Shown piece by piece: positions 10,796 through 20,259 of a stretch of 64,000 nucleotides of DNA; positions within the stretch are counted from its first letter, which is position 1; each line of letters starts with the position of its first letter. Below the pieces are notes generated by a model, which did not search any database, had not been told where the DNA came from, and worked only from the letters and a program-made list of their open reading frames with translations. Position numbers and translations under genes: made by a program. Origin of the DNA: Anodontia alba (lineage: Eukaryota; Mollusca; Bivalvia; Lucinida; Lucinidae); contig OZ024827.1 in the NCBI GenBank assembly GCA_964016985.1, forward strand, positions 18,557,489 to 18,621,488, given 5' to 3'.

Positions 10796-10881
10796 CACCA
10801 AAATCCTTCTGTAAAAGAGTTTACTTTAAAATTGCCTCTTGGCAATTTTAAAGTAAACTCTTTTACAGAAGGATTTTGGTG
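10796..10881. repeat. Perfect 41-bp inverted repeat with 4-base loop
   Basis: Left arm 10796-10836 starts CACCAAAATCCTTCTG. The loop is TCTT (10837-10840). The right arm 10841-10881 is the exact inverse. Flanking bases extend the pairing after one mismatch. Nothing else in the window matches the arms. Confidence 0.9.
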
Positions 10882-11130
10882 TACGGAAGGAAGGCTAAAT
10901 AGTAAGTACCGAATTGCCGACCATGGATGCATATACGTTCCCCTTGAAATAAAAACTTAAAGCAAACTACATACATTTACGAAATGTTTAGACTCTCCTG
11001 GTCCAACATATACAAGTAGTGGCCATGTTACTTGAGGTAACCATGTTACTTGAGGTAACCATAGTTTTAGCTTGACGTGTCTCATTAATATTGATCGATC
11101 AAACAGAAACACTTGTTAAACTGTCTGAAC

Positions 11131-11387
11131 AACACGAAAACTCCCCTTAAACCCCATTTTCATATAGTAAAACTGGGTTTTACAGGGGTATACATTATTT
11201 TTCTTATTTCTGCTCAAAAACATAGATTGTGGGTATTCGTTAGAACCGCCATACTGAGGCGGTTCTTACGTGTACCCACAATCTATGTTTTGAGCAGAAA
11301 TTTGAAAAATATCAGAATTTTTTATCTGAAACTTTTCATTTTTTGGTGAAAATTTCAATATATTTGAATAGGCGTGTTTTCGTAATG
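11131..11387. mobile_element. FB-1 foldback element with small internal deletion
   Basis: The ACACGAAAAC end is joined directly to the CCCCTTAAACCCC block, so about 20 bases of the left end are missing. The core palindrome spans about 11205-11305 with an ATACTG interruption at its tip. The right end is GGCGTGTTTTCGTAATG. Confidence 0.8.
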
Positions 11388-12739
11388 ATGCGTTTATCCA
11401 TCCACAGAATTGATGTAGTTTATATTGTCTGATTCTTTATGATCATCGAACCAATTCCGGGAGTTTTGTAACCTTATGAGAGTCACTGATTAGGCTTAAT
11501 TAGCCAGTATTAACTATTCTGGCCCAGAAGACATGGTACTTTTTTTTTTTTTTTTTTTTTTTTATATAATTTTTTGTGTGTTCATTGCTCTCAAAGGTCG
11601 TTCCGCTTAAACTCTATTTAACATTTAATTAGACTAGTACAGCTAACCCTAGACTATCGATTAAAACAGGAACCAAGACAAACAGATCACTGTATGTAAT
11701 ATTGTACGCCTATAGTAAGTACCGACGATGATCAGGATGCTACAAATAAGTTTTAAAAATGATCTGTTACTCTACTTTCAACAGTAAAAATACCATTGTC
11801 CTTTGGTTTATGATAGGCATACAGACAGGTTGGTAGCTATCTAGGACAGAAATCGAACCTAACATTTTATAGATGCTTTAAGGAGCTTGACTATTATAAT
11901 AGCTACACATAGCCGTAAGAGGTTTCGATATAATTTGTTGTAAGCTGCCACCATTGGAAATGTGTTGATGAAACATCTGTACACGAGATACTAAATGTTT
12001 TACAGTGACAACGGATTTAAAGGGTTCAAATGGGGTCAGTCTACAGGCTCTATCTCTACAGGAACATGAACATCAGGGCTGGGCCTGGCATATTTCGTCA
12101 CTGACCGGTTTATGATACTGTTAACTAATAACAACAGTCATGTTAAAGTAGGTAGGTGGCGGGGCATATAGACTTCGAACGACATACCCTATCATTATGC
12201 ATAGGGAACACAAAGGGATTTCGTCATACGCCCAGAGTTATAAACATTATCCACTATATGTAGCCTGAGGCAATGGGATAACGCAGGATCGGGTGTTCCA
12301 CTTGGATATTTCATTGTAGTCAGGTGTAATCGTCCTTGGCAGATGCCAACAGTCTGCGCGTTGCCAACCAAATACATCTCCGTTGAGGTTGGTTTATGCT
12401 TAAGTCAGTTAACCTGGAGATACAAGTGGCACCGCTATAGGATAAAACTCAGTAGTTCGGCTGCAAATTGCATGCGTAATTTTTAATCCAATTATGTTCG
12501 CTAACTTTAGTTCCTCTTTTACTGAGTCGGAAGTATGACTGATTAACGGATGCCTCCTCAATATGTTTTAGAAGAATGATGCTCGAATATAGATGTCTGC
12601 GATCGGACCCATTATGGTCCTGCATGTACTTTCTGATTTTGTTTCACTGATGAGGTGGAAGGCCCCGATGCGGACCGAAAACGAATTTATAACTTGTTTC
12701 GGAATTAACAACGAGGTTTCGTGCAAGTTAAACTAGTTT
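11388..12739. other. No recognised gene
   Basis: Contains a T-run at 11540-11563. The longest frames (for example 12195-12377, minus) show no known family signature. No repeat match within the window was noticed. Confidence 0.5.
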
Positions 12740-13040
12740 ACGCGCACTCCTCTCGTATTCGCTGCTGACCGTTTCAAGGCAGTTTTTTCTGCTGTAGTTT
12801 TTCTTACTTCGCATTTTGGTTACTTTTGGGTGGTTGTGCGATTTCGATTTGTCATTATTTGTTCCTCCTTTATTCTTCTTTCGGTGACACGGGAAGGCTA
12901 TGCCTCGCGATTGTTGTCTTTCCTTATTTTGATTTATATTTTAGAATATGTCTTCATTGTAACCTGCCACTGGGTGGCAGTGTATAGGTTCCCGAGAATA
13001 ATATTTTGCCAACTAGTTCTACAAAAAGTTATCAAAAAGT
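12740..13040 (+). repeat. Possible very diverged PLE 3' tail
   Basis: Short blocks resemble the PLE tail of copy E: GCTGCTGACCGTTTCAAGGC (compare the CTGACCGTTCTAAGGCGG block at 52401) and GGTGACACGGGAAGGCTATG (compare ATGACTCGGGAAGTCTGTG near 52770). Similarity is patchy, so this is a tentative call. Confidence 0.35.
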
Positions 13041-13169
13041 AAACAGAACTAGAAGTCTGAATCCATATATACCCTGGTAGAACACAAACTATAGGTGTTC
13101 GTTCTCCGATTTTCGAGATGCAACACTTATGTTATCTCAGTGGCGAAAAATTTAACGAGGGAGAGGCAT

Positions 13170-13400
13170 TCTCGTTGACAAAACAGGGGAATAAGACCAT
13201 TTATATCAGGGGAACAACGGAACAAAAGTCAAAAACTGAAGGGAACAGGGAAACAAAGGCAGTTTTGGGGAACAGGGAACATAGAAAATCAAGATTTTGA
13301 TTCTTGGGAACAAGGGAAAATATCGATTTTTTTCAGGGGTACAAAGGAACAGAACTCCCACTCCGCCCCGCCCCGCCCCGCCCCCGCCCCCGGGGGAATG
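13170..13400. repeat. GGGAACA-rich region ending in a C-rich run
   Basis: Repeated GGGGAACAGGGAACA-type words and an AAAATCAAGATTTTGATTCT inverted repeat (13285-13304), then CCCCGCCCCGCC repeats at 13364-13392. Probably a degenerate low-complexity repeat. Confidence 0.5.
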
Positions 13401-14036
13401 TCGAGTGAATCCGCCACTCTCAGTTTTCAACGGACAGTTCTTAGTCTTAGTTTTCATTCGATAGTCGGATGTTAACTGTACTGCTCTAATAGCTCCTCTT
13501 TTGCGATTACCATTTTTATTATTTTTATTATTTTCTTTTTTTATTTTATTATATTTAATAGTTTTAGAATTTCGAACATAGACCCTTCCATCTCTGAATT
13601 AGGACACAGCCATTGCTGCAAATAGATGTTACAGTCAAAATAAAAAAATGAATGGCAAACTGTGTAGCTCCTGATAAGACCGCTCGTCAGATATGCACTG
13701 TTTGCAAAAGGTGTATTGGTCTGTAAGGATGGACGGGTTACAACACAATGTTAATACACATTTGATTTTGTTGTTGTTGTTATTGGTGTTGTTGTTGCTG
13801 ATGCTGCTGTTGCTGTTGCATTAGCAAGTGGTGAGGAAAAATGTGCTTAATGACATCTGCTGTAATCATTTTGCGTAAAACGTCAGCAATACATTAGACT
13901 ATTGCAGTTTGTTAATCTGTTCATATAGCAGATTATAGCCTGGTTTCATCATTTAGCACACACACCATGTAACTCATACTTTAATAACTGACATGTTTCT
14001 ATTACATTTGTTTTGCAAAATGAAGACCACTTGAGG
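13401..14036. other. No recognised gene; GTT/GCT microsatellite remnant
   Basis: TTGTTGTTGTTATTGG-type repeat at 13770-13820, otherwise undistinguished AT-rich sequence. A short GTGTAGCTCC hairpin remnant is at 13655-13705. Confidence 0.5.
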
Positions 14037-14313
14037 CATAACGAAAACATACCTATATAATTTTGACCCCCTTAAACCCCACTTTTATGTGGTAAAACTG
14101 GGGTTTACAGGGGTATACATTATTTTTCTTATTTCTGCTCAAAACATAGATTGTGGATACTCGTTAGAACCGCCTCGCGAGGCGGTTCTAACGAGTATCC
14201 ACAATCTATGTTTTGAGCAGAAATATGAAAAATATTAGGATTTTTTAACTGAAAATTTTCATTTTTTGGTGGTAAAATTTTCAGTATATTTGAATAGACG
14301 TGTTTTCGTAATG
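14037..14313. mobile_element. FB-1 with a perfect 96-bp core palindrome
   Basis: A 277-bp copy. The core arms 14130-14177 and 14178-14225 are perfectly complementary with no spacer and meet at CCTCG|CGAGG. Relative to the family consensus a base change (GGGTACTCG to GGATACTCG) is present in both arms. It is followed 112 bp later by a second FB-1 in opposite orientation. Confidence 0.9.
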
Positions 14314-14425
14314 GTAACAGAAGATCGCAGGAGCTTCGGCTTCGGCGGGGTGCAACAATAGCACGTCCGTCGTATAAAGATCAAGGTCACCTTCTTAGTG
14401 CACTTACACATCGTTGATATTTATC

Positions 14426-14703
14426 CATTACGAAAACACGCCTATTCAAATATATAGAAAATTTCACTTTCAAAAACTGAATTTTTTCTGATAAGAAACT
14501 CTGATAAATTTCATATTTCTGCTCAAAACATAGAATGTTGGCACTTGTTAGAACAGCCTCGGCGAGGCGGTTCTAACGAGTACCACAATCTATGTGTTTG
14601 AGCAGAAATAAGAAAAATAATGTATACTCCTGTAAACTCCAGTTTTACTATATAAAAGCGGGGTTTAAGGGGGTCAATATTATATAGGCATGTTTTCGTG
14701 ATG
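14426..14703. mobile_element. FB-1, inverted relative to the previous copy
   Basis: A 278-bp copy beginning CATTACGAAAACACGCCTAT and ending CATGTTTTCGTGATG, with the small TATATAAAAG hairpin on the right. With 14037-14313 it forms a larger inverted pair spanning 667 bp. Confidence 0.9.
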
Positions 14704-15454
14704 CCTCTCTTTATATCCCCCTTCTTTTAATGAATGGTGCAATTAAGAATCTTTGCAATTGCAACTATGCAGCTTTGAATATATAGTACAATACTCGAGC
14801 ACTGATGGCTCATCCAATGTGACTGATTCGAACTCGATTTTGAGTCCCTAGGCATTTAAGATAAAAATATTTAAGAATATCTTAGGGACAATTTCATACC
14901 ACTTTTTTATAGAAAATCACAAAGTTCTCCATTAGATATATTCATTTACCCTTTGACCTGGCCTTTTGATCAACCCTTAATGGCTCGAACTACCCATGTC
15001 TATAACAAGTGTTCATGGTCCCGAAGATGTTCGAGCCATTGGTCTGTATACATGTGTCAGTTTATGGACTACTTCTATGAGCTTGCTACTTGTATATATT
15101 TACGCTGTCATGGCTCTACATTGATTTGACCATGGTTTCTCAGGTAGCTACAGCATACCGTTTATGGCTGAAACGTTCTTAACAGAAGGATATCCCTAAT
15201 GAGAACGTCAAGGTCATGATCATCAGCTCCGACAGACTAGAAACCACATTATAGTAAAAGCTTCATAATATGCATTATTTTTTTTTTTTCGACATTCTAA
15301 CTATTTTTACAGGAAAAATCATCATTTGATACTTCTTTAGACGGTTATTTGCAAGAACTATCGAGTCCTATTTGTATAAAAATGCTCATTTTCGGAGTTT
15401 TGTCTAAAGCACTACTGCCAGTCAAAATATGGATATGTTTCCTAATTCTCAATG
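14704..15454. other. No recognised feature
   Basis: AT-rich, no convincing gene. Phrases such as GGCTCGAACTACCCATGTC (14971) recur in inverted, diverged form near 58045-58075, suggesting a further low-copy repeat. Confidence 0.4.
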
Positions 15455-15580
15455 AAAACGGATGTTGTGGGTACCCATTAGAAGCGCCTTACTTGAGGAC
15501 ACTAATACGAAGCGCTGCAATAAAGCGCGCCTCAGTGCGGTGCTTCTAGTGAGTACCTATTACATGTTTTAGCAGAGATT
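15455..15580. repeat. FB-2-type hairpin, diverged
   Basis: GTTGTGGGTACCCATTAGAA with GCGCCT on one arm and TGCTTCTAGTGAGTACCTAT on the other match the FB-2 arms seen cleanly at 63500-63572. The center is expanded by an inner GCGCTGCAATAAAGCGC repeat. Confidence 0.6.
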
Positions 15581-15761
15581 CATAATTCGTATTTTATTCA
15601 AAGCCCCCTTAGCTAGTGCTCTTAATTTGTCATGCGGTCGTCTCCTAAATGTACTTCTGGCATACAAAAAGTGTCACTGAGATTGTCGCGGTTGATACCT
15701 GCTTTGGCCTTAGTGGAAGAGGACTGCCGAGCAGGTTACATTCCATACTGACCTAATGTGG
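15581..15761. other. No recognised feature
   Basis: Short spacer before PLE copy A. Confidence 0.4.
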
Positions 15762-16019
15762 AGCAATTCAGAAATCTTATTAACGGTTGTAAAAGAATTG
15801 GCTATAGCCTGGATATTATGCGGCAAACTGCATGCCTAGTTGTCAACCCAATCATTGTTGATGGCTATGCTTAACTCCTTAATTGCACGACGGCGGATCG
15901 GGCCTCAGACTCAATGAGGGCCTCTTCGTAAAATTTTAACCAATGGGTTGGGGCTTGACGATATGACTTTGGCTAGGCCCGCCGTGGTTCAACTATTGGT
16001 TTTCATTTACTCTGGCATC
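15762..16019 (+). pseudogene. PLE copy A: RT C-terminus and 3' UTR only
   Basis: The reading frame from 15762 gives EQFRNLINGCKRIGY, then IMRQTACLVVNPIIVDGYA and a stop. It aligns with the C-terminus of copies B and E. The 3' UTR motif GTTGGGGCTTGACGATATG is shared with both. Everything upstream is missing, so it is strongly 5'-truncated, as is usual for target-primed retroelements. Its 3' UTR breaks off at CTCTGGCAT and is fused to the 3' UTR of copy B in the opposite orientation. Confidence 0.85.
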
Positions 16020-16272
16020 CTGGGTCCCGATGCTACTCTTAATACAGAAATACATAAACATTCGGTTCGCATAAAGGATCCCAACTCAGTCAATACATCA
16101 AAGCGAAAATATAAAAATCAAATCAATCACTACATTAAACAAAGACGAGTACTGATGGCTAATTCTACTGTATGCCAGTGTAAAGGAAAACCAATAGTTG
16201 AACCATAGCGGGCCAAGCCAAAGACATATCGTCAAGCCCCAACCCATTGGTTAAAGCTTTACGAAGAGGCCG
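16020..16272 (-). other. PLE copy B 3' UTR
   Basis: Minus strand. It carries the conserved GGGGCTTGACGATATGTC block, TAGAATTAGCCAT, ACTCGTCTTTGTTTA and TGACTGAGTTGGGA in the same order as the 3' UTR of copy E (52109-52384). It stops at GCATCGGGACCCAGG, short of the pLTR, at the junction with copy A. Confidence 0.8.
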
Positions 16273-17392
16273 TCATTGAGTTTGAGGCCGAACCGCCGTT
16301 GTGCAATTAAAGAGTGAAGCATAGCTATCAACAATGATTGGGTTGACAACTAAGCATGCAGCCTGCCGCATAATATCCAGGCTATAGCTAACTCTTCTAT
16401 AATTAATACGTTTTCTGAATTGCTCCGAAAAGTTAGATTTCCCTATAATTTTTCTAAATCTGTACACAAAGTCACCGTACAATTCTAGTTCCGATATAGC
16501 TTGTTGCAGAAGTGTTTTCAGACTGACGCTATATTTTTCTACCAAGGCACTGTGTCTGCGATAAAATTTCGAATACGCCTTACGAACGATAGCCCTGGCT
16601 AAGATGTAAGGGCTTTATTACGGTAGTTAAAGTCAATAAGATTTGAAGAAGCTCTGGCGAATCTGATAAGTTGAGATATGTATACCCCATATGAGGTACG
16701 CGGGGGTCATCGCCATCCAGAAAAGAGAAATTGACTATATCAAAATAAAAATCGTCCCGTTTATCATAAATTTTGATGGAATCTGTACCATTAGATATAC
16801 ATAGATTCAAATAAAAAAAAATGTGCCTCGGTATCGGAAGAATTTGCTCTATTTAATTGGAGTTCTGTAGGGTATATGCGGTCTACCATTTGGTCAAAGT
16901 AAATATTGTCAATATTTAATAAATCATCAAGGTATCTTGAAGTTGAATTGAAAGCCTCAATAATGTCAGCCTGATTTTCACGTGAGAGAGACTTCATGAA
17001 CTCTCTCTCACAACAAAAAAGAAACAGATCTGCAACAAGAGAAGCACAATTAGTTCCCATCGGCATACCAATAGTTTGCCTATAAAGTTTAGTTTCAAAT
17101 CTAATGAAAATATTATCCAAAAGATAAAAAAAAAAAAAAAAAAAAGGCATCACAGAATCACAGACTTTCCGACACGACCATAAATTGTGATTATTGTATA
17201 CATCAGAAGTGAAAAAAGCACATTCTTCGTTGCAAGCCAAATAATGGGTATTCTCCCGAATAACCTTTCGGTTAATTAAATCAATAAGTTTATCTTTTAT
17301 AAGATGATGAGGTAACGTAGTATACAATGTAGAAAAAATCATATGTAGACAATTTAGAAAAATAAGATAAGAGAAAAGTCCAGGGAGTGCTA
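16273..17392 (-). pseudogene. PLE copy B: RT palm, thumb and C-terminus
   Basis: Minus strand, several frames. Motif A is visible as STYDF then STLYTTLPHHLI. Next come IGMPMGTNCASLVADLFLF (palm, the IPMGTNC block of PLE RTs) and the catalytic SRYLDDLLNI box. The thumb-like segment is split in two: YDKRDDFYFDIVNFSFLDG, then after a frameshift the segment EKYSVSLKTLLQ...MRQAACLVVNPIIV. A run of T residues (seen as A on plus, 17128-17146) is inserted before the IGMPMG block. Both catalytic Asp residues of the YLDD box remain, but frameshifts make the product non-functional. Together with the part above 17511 this forms one element. Confidence 0.9.
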
Positions 17393-17510
17393 CAATCACA
17401 AACCGCAGCCCTTCCCAGACCACAAGAGGAAGAGGAAACCGACAAATCTAAACAAGCACAAACCGAACAAACGTACAAAAAGCACTAAGATTAGCTCTCA
17501 AAGAAGCCTA
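17393..17510 (-). repeat. pLTR fragment lodged inside the RT of copy B
   Basis: Minus strand, about 118 bp. GAGAGCTAATCTTAGTGC, GTACGTTTGTTCGGTTTGTG, CCTCTTGTGGTCTGGGAAGG and CACTCCCTGGACTTTTCTC match the right half of the pLTR at 48640-48770. It separates the RT fingers (NKFKSKIF on its upstream side) from STYDF of motif A, with almost no RT sequence lost. Confidence 0.85.
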
Positions 17511-18240
17511 AAAAATTTTAGATTTAAATTTATTGAAAACATCATTGGAATTTTTAATTGACCAAAAATAGTTAATTCCGTCCCTTTCGTAAACAGTTTC
17601 ATAGTATCTAATCGAATGTTTTTAAGAGCTGTAAGGTATGCAGTTAGCAATTTGGACAAAACAGTAGTCGTACATGAACTAGAATTAGCAATGAAACGTG
17701 CTTTATAAGGTCGTTTATGAAGTTTCGGTAACCAATATAACGTAGGGAGTCCGTCTTGCTTTTCTTTAATACTCACTGCAGATTTAGCAATAATATTGAT
17801 AGAATGGGTATTAACAACAGATCTCTCGTCAGTAGAAATCCGTTCATATGTTTTGGTACTACCAAGTGTTTCAATTAGAGTACTGATATAATAAAGTCGT
17901 CACACAACAACAACGTTATTAGCAGTTTTATCAGCTGGAGCCAAAACGTACTTCCCATGAAGTTCTTGGATAGCTTGTTTCAAATATCGAAAAGATAATT
18001 TAGGCTTAGGAGGGAGAAGGTCAAGGTTATTAGAGTAAAATAACACACGTTTATCAATGATCTTAAGAATCTTTAATTTTCAATTATTTAAAGCGTTAGA
18101 CTCAACATGCTCTCGTTTACACCAACGCGTACAATAATCATTTAAAGCACTGGCAATTATTTCCCGACATTTATTGAAATCAATGTTGGCTGGGACTCTA
18201 TATTTAGGTCCTTTTAAACAACTGAACGGATTCGTGTATC
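17511..18240 (-). pseudogene. PLE copy B: RT N-terminal part (fingers)
   Basis: Minus strand. From 18240 down, the frames give the segments FNKCREIIASALND, CTRWCKREHVESNALNN, then, after an in-frame stop replacing a Trp that copy C retains, KLKILKIIDKRV. After a gap come the segments KEKQDGLPTLYWLPKLHKR and PYKARFIANSSSCTTT, which are RT fingers with the conserved PKLHK and RFI motifs, and then the segments YERDGINYFWSI and NSNDVFNKFK. This part lies between the linker and the palm. It aligns with copy C at 41470-41770 over the first 90 residues. Confidence 0.85.
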
Positions 18241-18989
18241 AGTTATAATCTTCAAGTTACCTGTGGCAATATGACCCGCTGGTTGATAACAAACTTTAGA
18301 ATCTTTACAGTCTCAAGAATCAGGGGAACTAGTTTCAATATCAAGATCAGAAACTAATTTAATAAACTTAGGGTCTATTTATTTCGTGTGTGTGTTTGTT
18401 TTCCTTAGATGTCTCTGATGGGAGGTGTGGGATAATTGTATCGATTCCTGATTATTGCCTTCCCTTCTATTTTACGTTTAGATTTGTTATATTATATCAA
18501 ATAATAGGAGATTCCGTGTTTTCGAAATATGAAGGTATAGCTGATATAACACAATTATCTCGAAATATGCTAGGTAAATCTATGAATTCAATACCTTTAT
18601 TAATGAATGGAATTTTGATGAAGTTCTAATGTGATTAATTTCAGAATCAATGTAAGGACGAAGAGCATGTTGAGTATAACATCTAGTAAGGAGAGCTGCT
18701 TCATACAAATCATGTTTTCTATCATAAAATTTATTCGCCTCATCATCTAGCTTACGTAATGAAGAAATAGACAGTGAAGCTAGTTTAGAAAGCCTTTGAT
18801 GGGATCGTTTATTATGTTTTTTTTTTAATATCTAAAAGGAAAAAACATCGAAATCCGGCATTTTAGAAATATTTCCTTCACGGTAAACATTTTAGAAATA
18901 TTTCCTTCACGGTAAATATTATCATTAAATCCAAGTGGAAAAGGGGTTTGTAAACGTTTAAACCATTTAAGTTTAAGTTCATGTCTTAA
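18241..18989 (-). pseudogene. PLE copy B: EN-RT linker with x-D-C motif and in-frame TGAs
   Basis: Minus strand. Recognisable segments in order are FKRLQTPFPLGFNDNIYREG, NISKMP, EANKFYDRKHDLY, RCYTQHALRPYIDSEINHI, IPFINKGIEFIDLPSIFRDN, the tripeptide PII before a TGA (complement 18497-18499, where copy C has Cys TGC), then PDS-TGA-DCKDSKVCYQPAGHI with TGA at complement 18313-18315 immediately before D-C. Copy C has TGA at that same codon. The position corresponds to the first Cys of the CxC motif that characterises the linker of permuted (Naiad-type) PLEs. A segment of about 100 bp (18378-18478), resembling sequence at 43665-43710 in the opposite orientation, interrupts the frame between the two TGAs. 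Confidence 0.85.
18378..18478 (+). repeat. Inverted insertion in copy B resembling PLE-tail flank
   Basis: The plus strand reads TTGTATCGATTCCTGATTAT, TGCCTTCCCTTC and GTTTAGATTT, similar to TGTATCAATTCTTGTTCATT, TGCCTTCC and TTTAAATTT at 43675-43725, just after the pLTR of copy C. It replaces a few residues of the linker. Confidence 0.5.
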
Positions 18990-19122
18990 AATATTTTTAA
19001 TCTTTCGGTAGAATTCGACTTGTGTATAATTTTTTCAACAGGTTGAACCAGAACTTTACTAGATGATCATGAATGACCAGCATTCCGGAAATGTTGATAA
19101 AGAAACGTATCAATTTTCTTCG

Positions 19123-19166
<44 letters not shown>

Positions 19167-19690
19167 TTTAAACAAATGTTCCTTAAACCTTGTTTTAAGG
19201 GCCCGTTTGGTCTGTCCAACATACTGCGTTCCTCAGCCGCCTTCGCTGCAAATGAGAACATATAACATCCTCTGATTTTTAGTCTAAATCAGAGTTGTTT
19301 ACAACTGAAAATTGTCTATGATTAACTGTGGAAATAATAGTTCACTGACGAATTAAATGATTGCAGCAGATGCAACTCTTTGCATTGCACTTAGAAATAT
19401 TAGGGTACATACCGTTCCTTTCAATCGGATTCTTATATTTTAGAAGTATAGGAGATTTAATTGGAGAAAGTCTAATTCTATTGTGATTATGGAAAATATT
19501 ATAATTGGAAGCGCCATATAAATTTATAGATGATACAGAGTAAAGTGTCAAAGGTGAAACGTTAACAGTAGGTAACAAAGAGTTAAATCCAGGAGTAAAA
19601 CGGGGAATCTGTAAAGAAGAAGCAGAATGTAGCCTAATAGGAGAAATAGTATTTTTAATCTATTTTTGATACTCATATAGCTGTATAGGA
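18990..19690 (-). pseudogene. PLE copy B: N-terminal GIY-YIG-type endonuclease
   Basis: Minus strand. The N-terminal part runs through PTVNVSPLTLYSVSSINLYG to the segments ERNGMYPNISKC and NAKSCICCNHLIRQ, a Cys cluster as expected of the zinc-binding part of PLE endonucleases. Then, after a frameshift, YVLICSEGG-TGA-GTQYVGQTK, ALKTRFKEHLF, and further on HFRNAGHS and QPVEKI. The block Y-V-L-I-C-x4-[Cys position]-G-x-Q-Y-V-G-Q-T is the first half of the GIY-YIG fold. The second Cys of this block is TGA here (complement 19233-19235) and TGT in copy C. Upstream a TAA (complement 19279-19281) stands where copy C has TGA. An A-run (plus-strand T, 19124-19164) interrupts the domain. The domain lies upstream of RT, the reverse of canonical Penelope order. 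The true start is uncertain; 5' UTR-like sequence may extend to about 19965. Confidence 0.85.
19124..19164. repeat. Poly-T run inside copy B
   Basis: T residues on the plus strand, inserted between EHLFK and the following residues of the endonuclease. Confidence 0.9.
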
Positions 19691-20039
19691 AGTAATACCA
19701 TTAGATAAAAAGCAGTATTCGTACCGGCTATTATAGGCAGTAAGTAGCGATGCAAACAAGCGGTAAGACCGATGCATACAGAGTATAACAACCACCGACA
19801 ATACAGAACTAAGTCTAATACAAGTCCAAAGAAACGTAAAGCAAGAAATTGTTATAAACGGGATACGAACACCGGTAAATATCTAACCTTCAATGAGGTA
19901 TAAATTAAAATCATGAGAAAGAGGAATACGAAAGGTGATTGTTAAGTGCAAACTTTAGCACTTGAAATAATAACACCATTAAATGAATGTACGGGGAGAC
20001 TTTCTAGGGTCTCCACCCGTCACAAACACAACAGGCGTT
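19691..20039. other. Possible 5' flank of PLE copy B
   Basis: No recognised domain. 19990-20030 contains a fragment of repeat R1 (GTACGGGGAGACTTTC). Confidence 0.4.
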
Positions 20040-20259
20040 TATTGGGGTTTACAGGGGTATACATTATCTTTCTTATTTCTGCTCAAAAAACATAGATTGT
20101 GAGTACTCGTTAGAACCGCCTCACCAAAGCCGTTCTAACAAGTACCCACAATATATGTTTTGAGCAGATCTATGACAATTATCAGAATCTTTATCTGAAA
20201 ATTTTCATTTTTTGGTGGTAAAATTTTCGGGGTATTTGAATAGGCATGTTTTCGCAATG
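20040..20259. mobile_element. FB-1, left end truncated
   Basis: Starts inside the element at TTGGGGTTTACAGGGGTATA. The core arms (about 20092-20165) have decayed to CCTCACCAAAGCCG at the tip. The right end is GGCATGTTTTCGCAATG. Confidence 0.8.

Noticed and set aside
10497..10960. Long Phe-rich open frames
   Set aside because: They coincide with a T-rich low-complexity tract and its flanking hairpin; the translation reflects base composition.
14130..14225. CRISPR-like or rho-independent terminator interpretation of FB-1 hairpins
   Set aside because: There are no regularly spaced units with unique spacers; the repeats are dispersed and in a eukaryotic transposon-rich setting.
18080..18082. 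In-frame TGA in copy B before KLKILK
   Set aside because: Copy C has Trp (TGG) in EWKLSS; TGG to TGA is a simple transition, not a Cys column.
19067..19069. In-frame TGA in copy B after AGHS as a further selenocysteine
   Set aside because: Copy C has Leu (CTT) at the corresponding place and the local alignment has a length difference, so ordinary mutation is more likely.
19342..19344. TGA in copy B after NHLIRQ
   Set aside because: No second copy covers this part, so it cannot be compared; left out of the selenocysteine argument.
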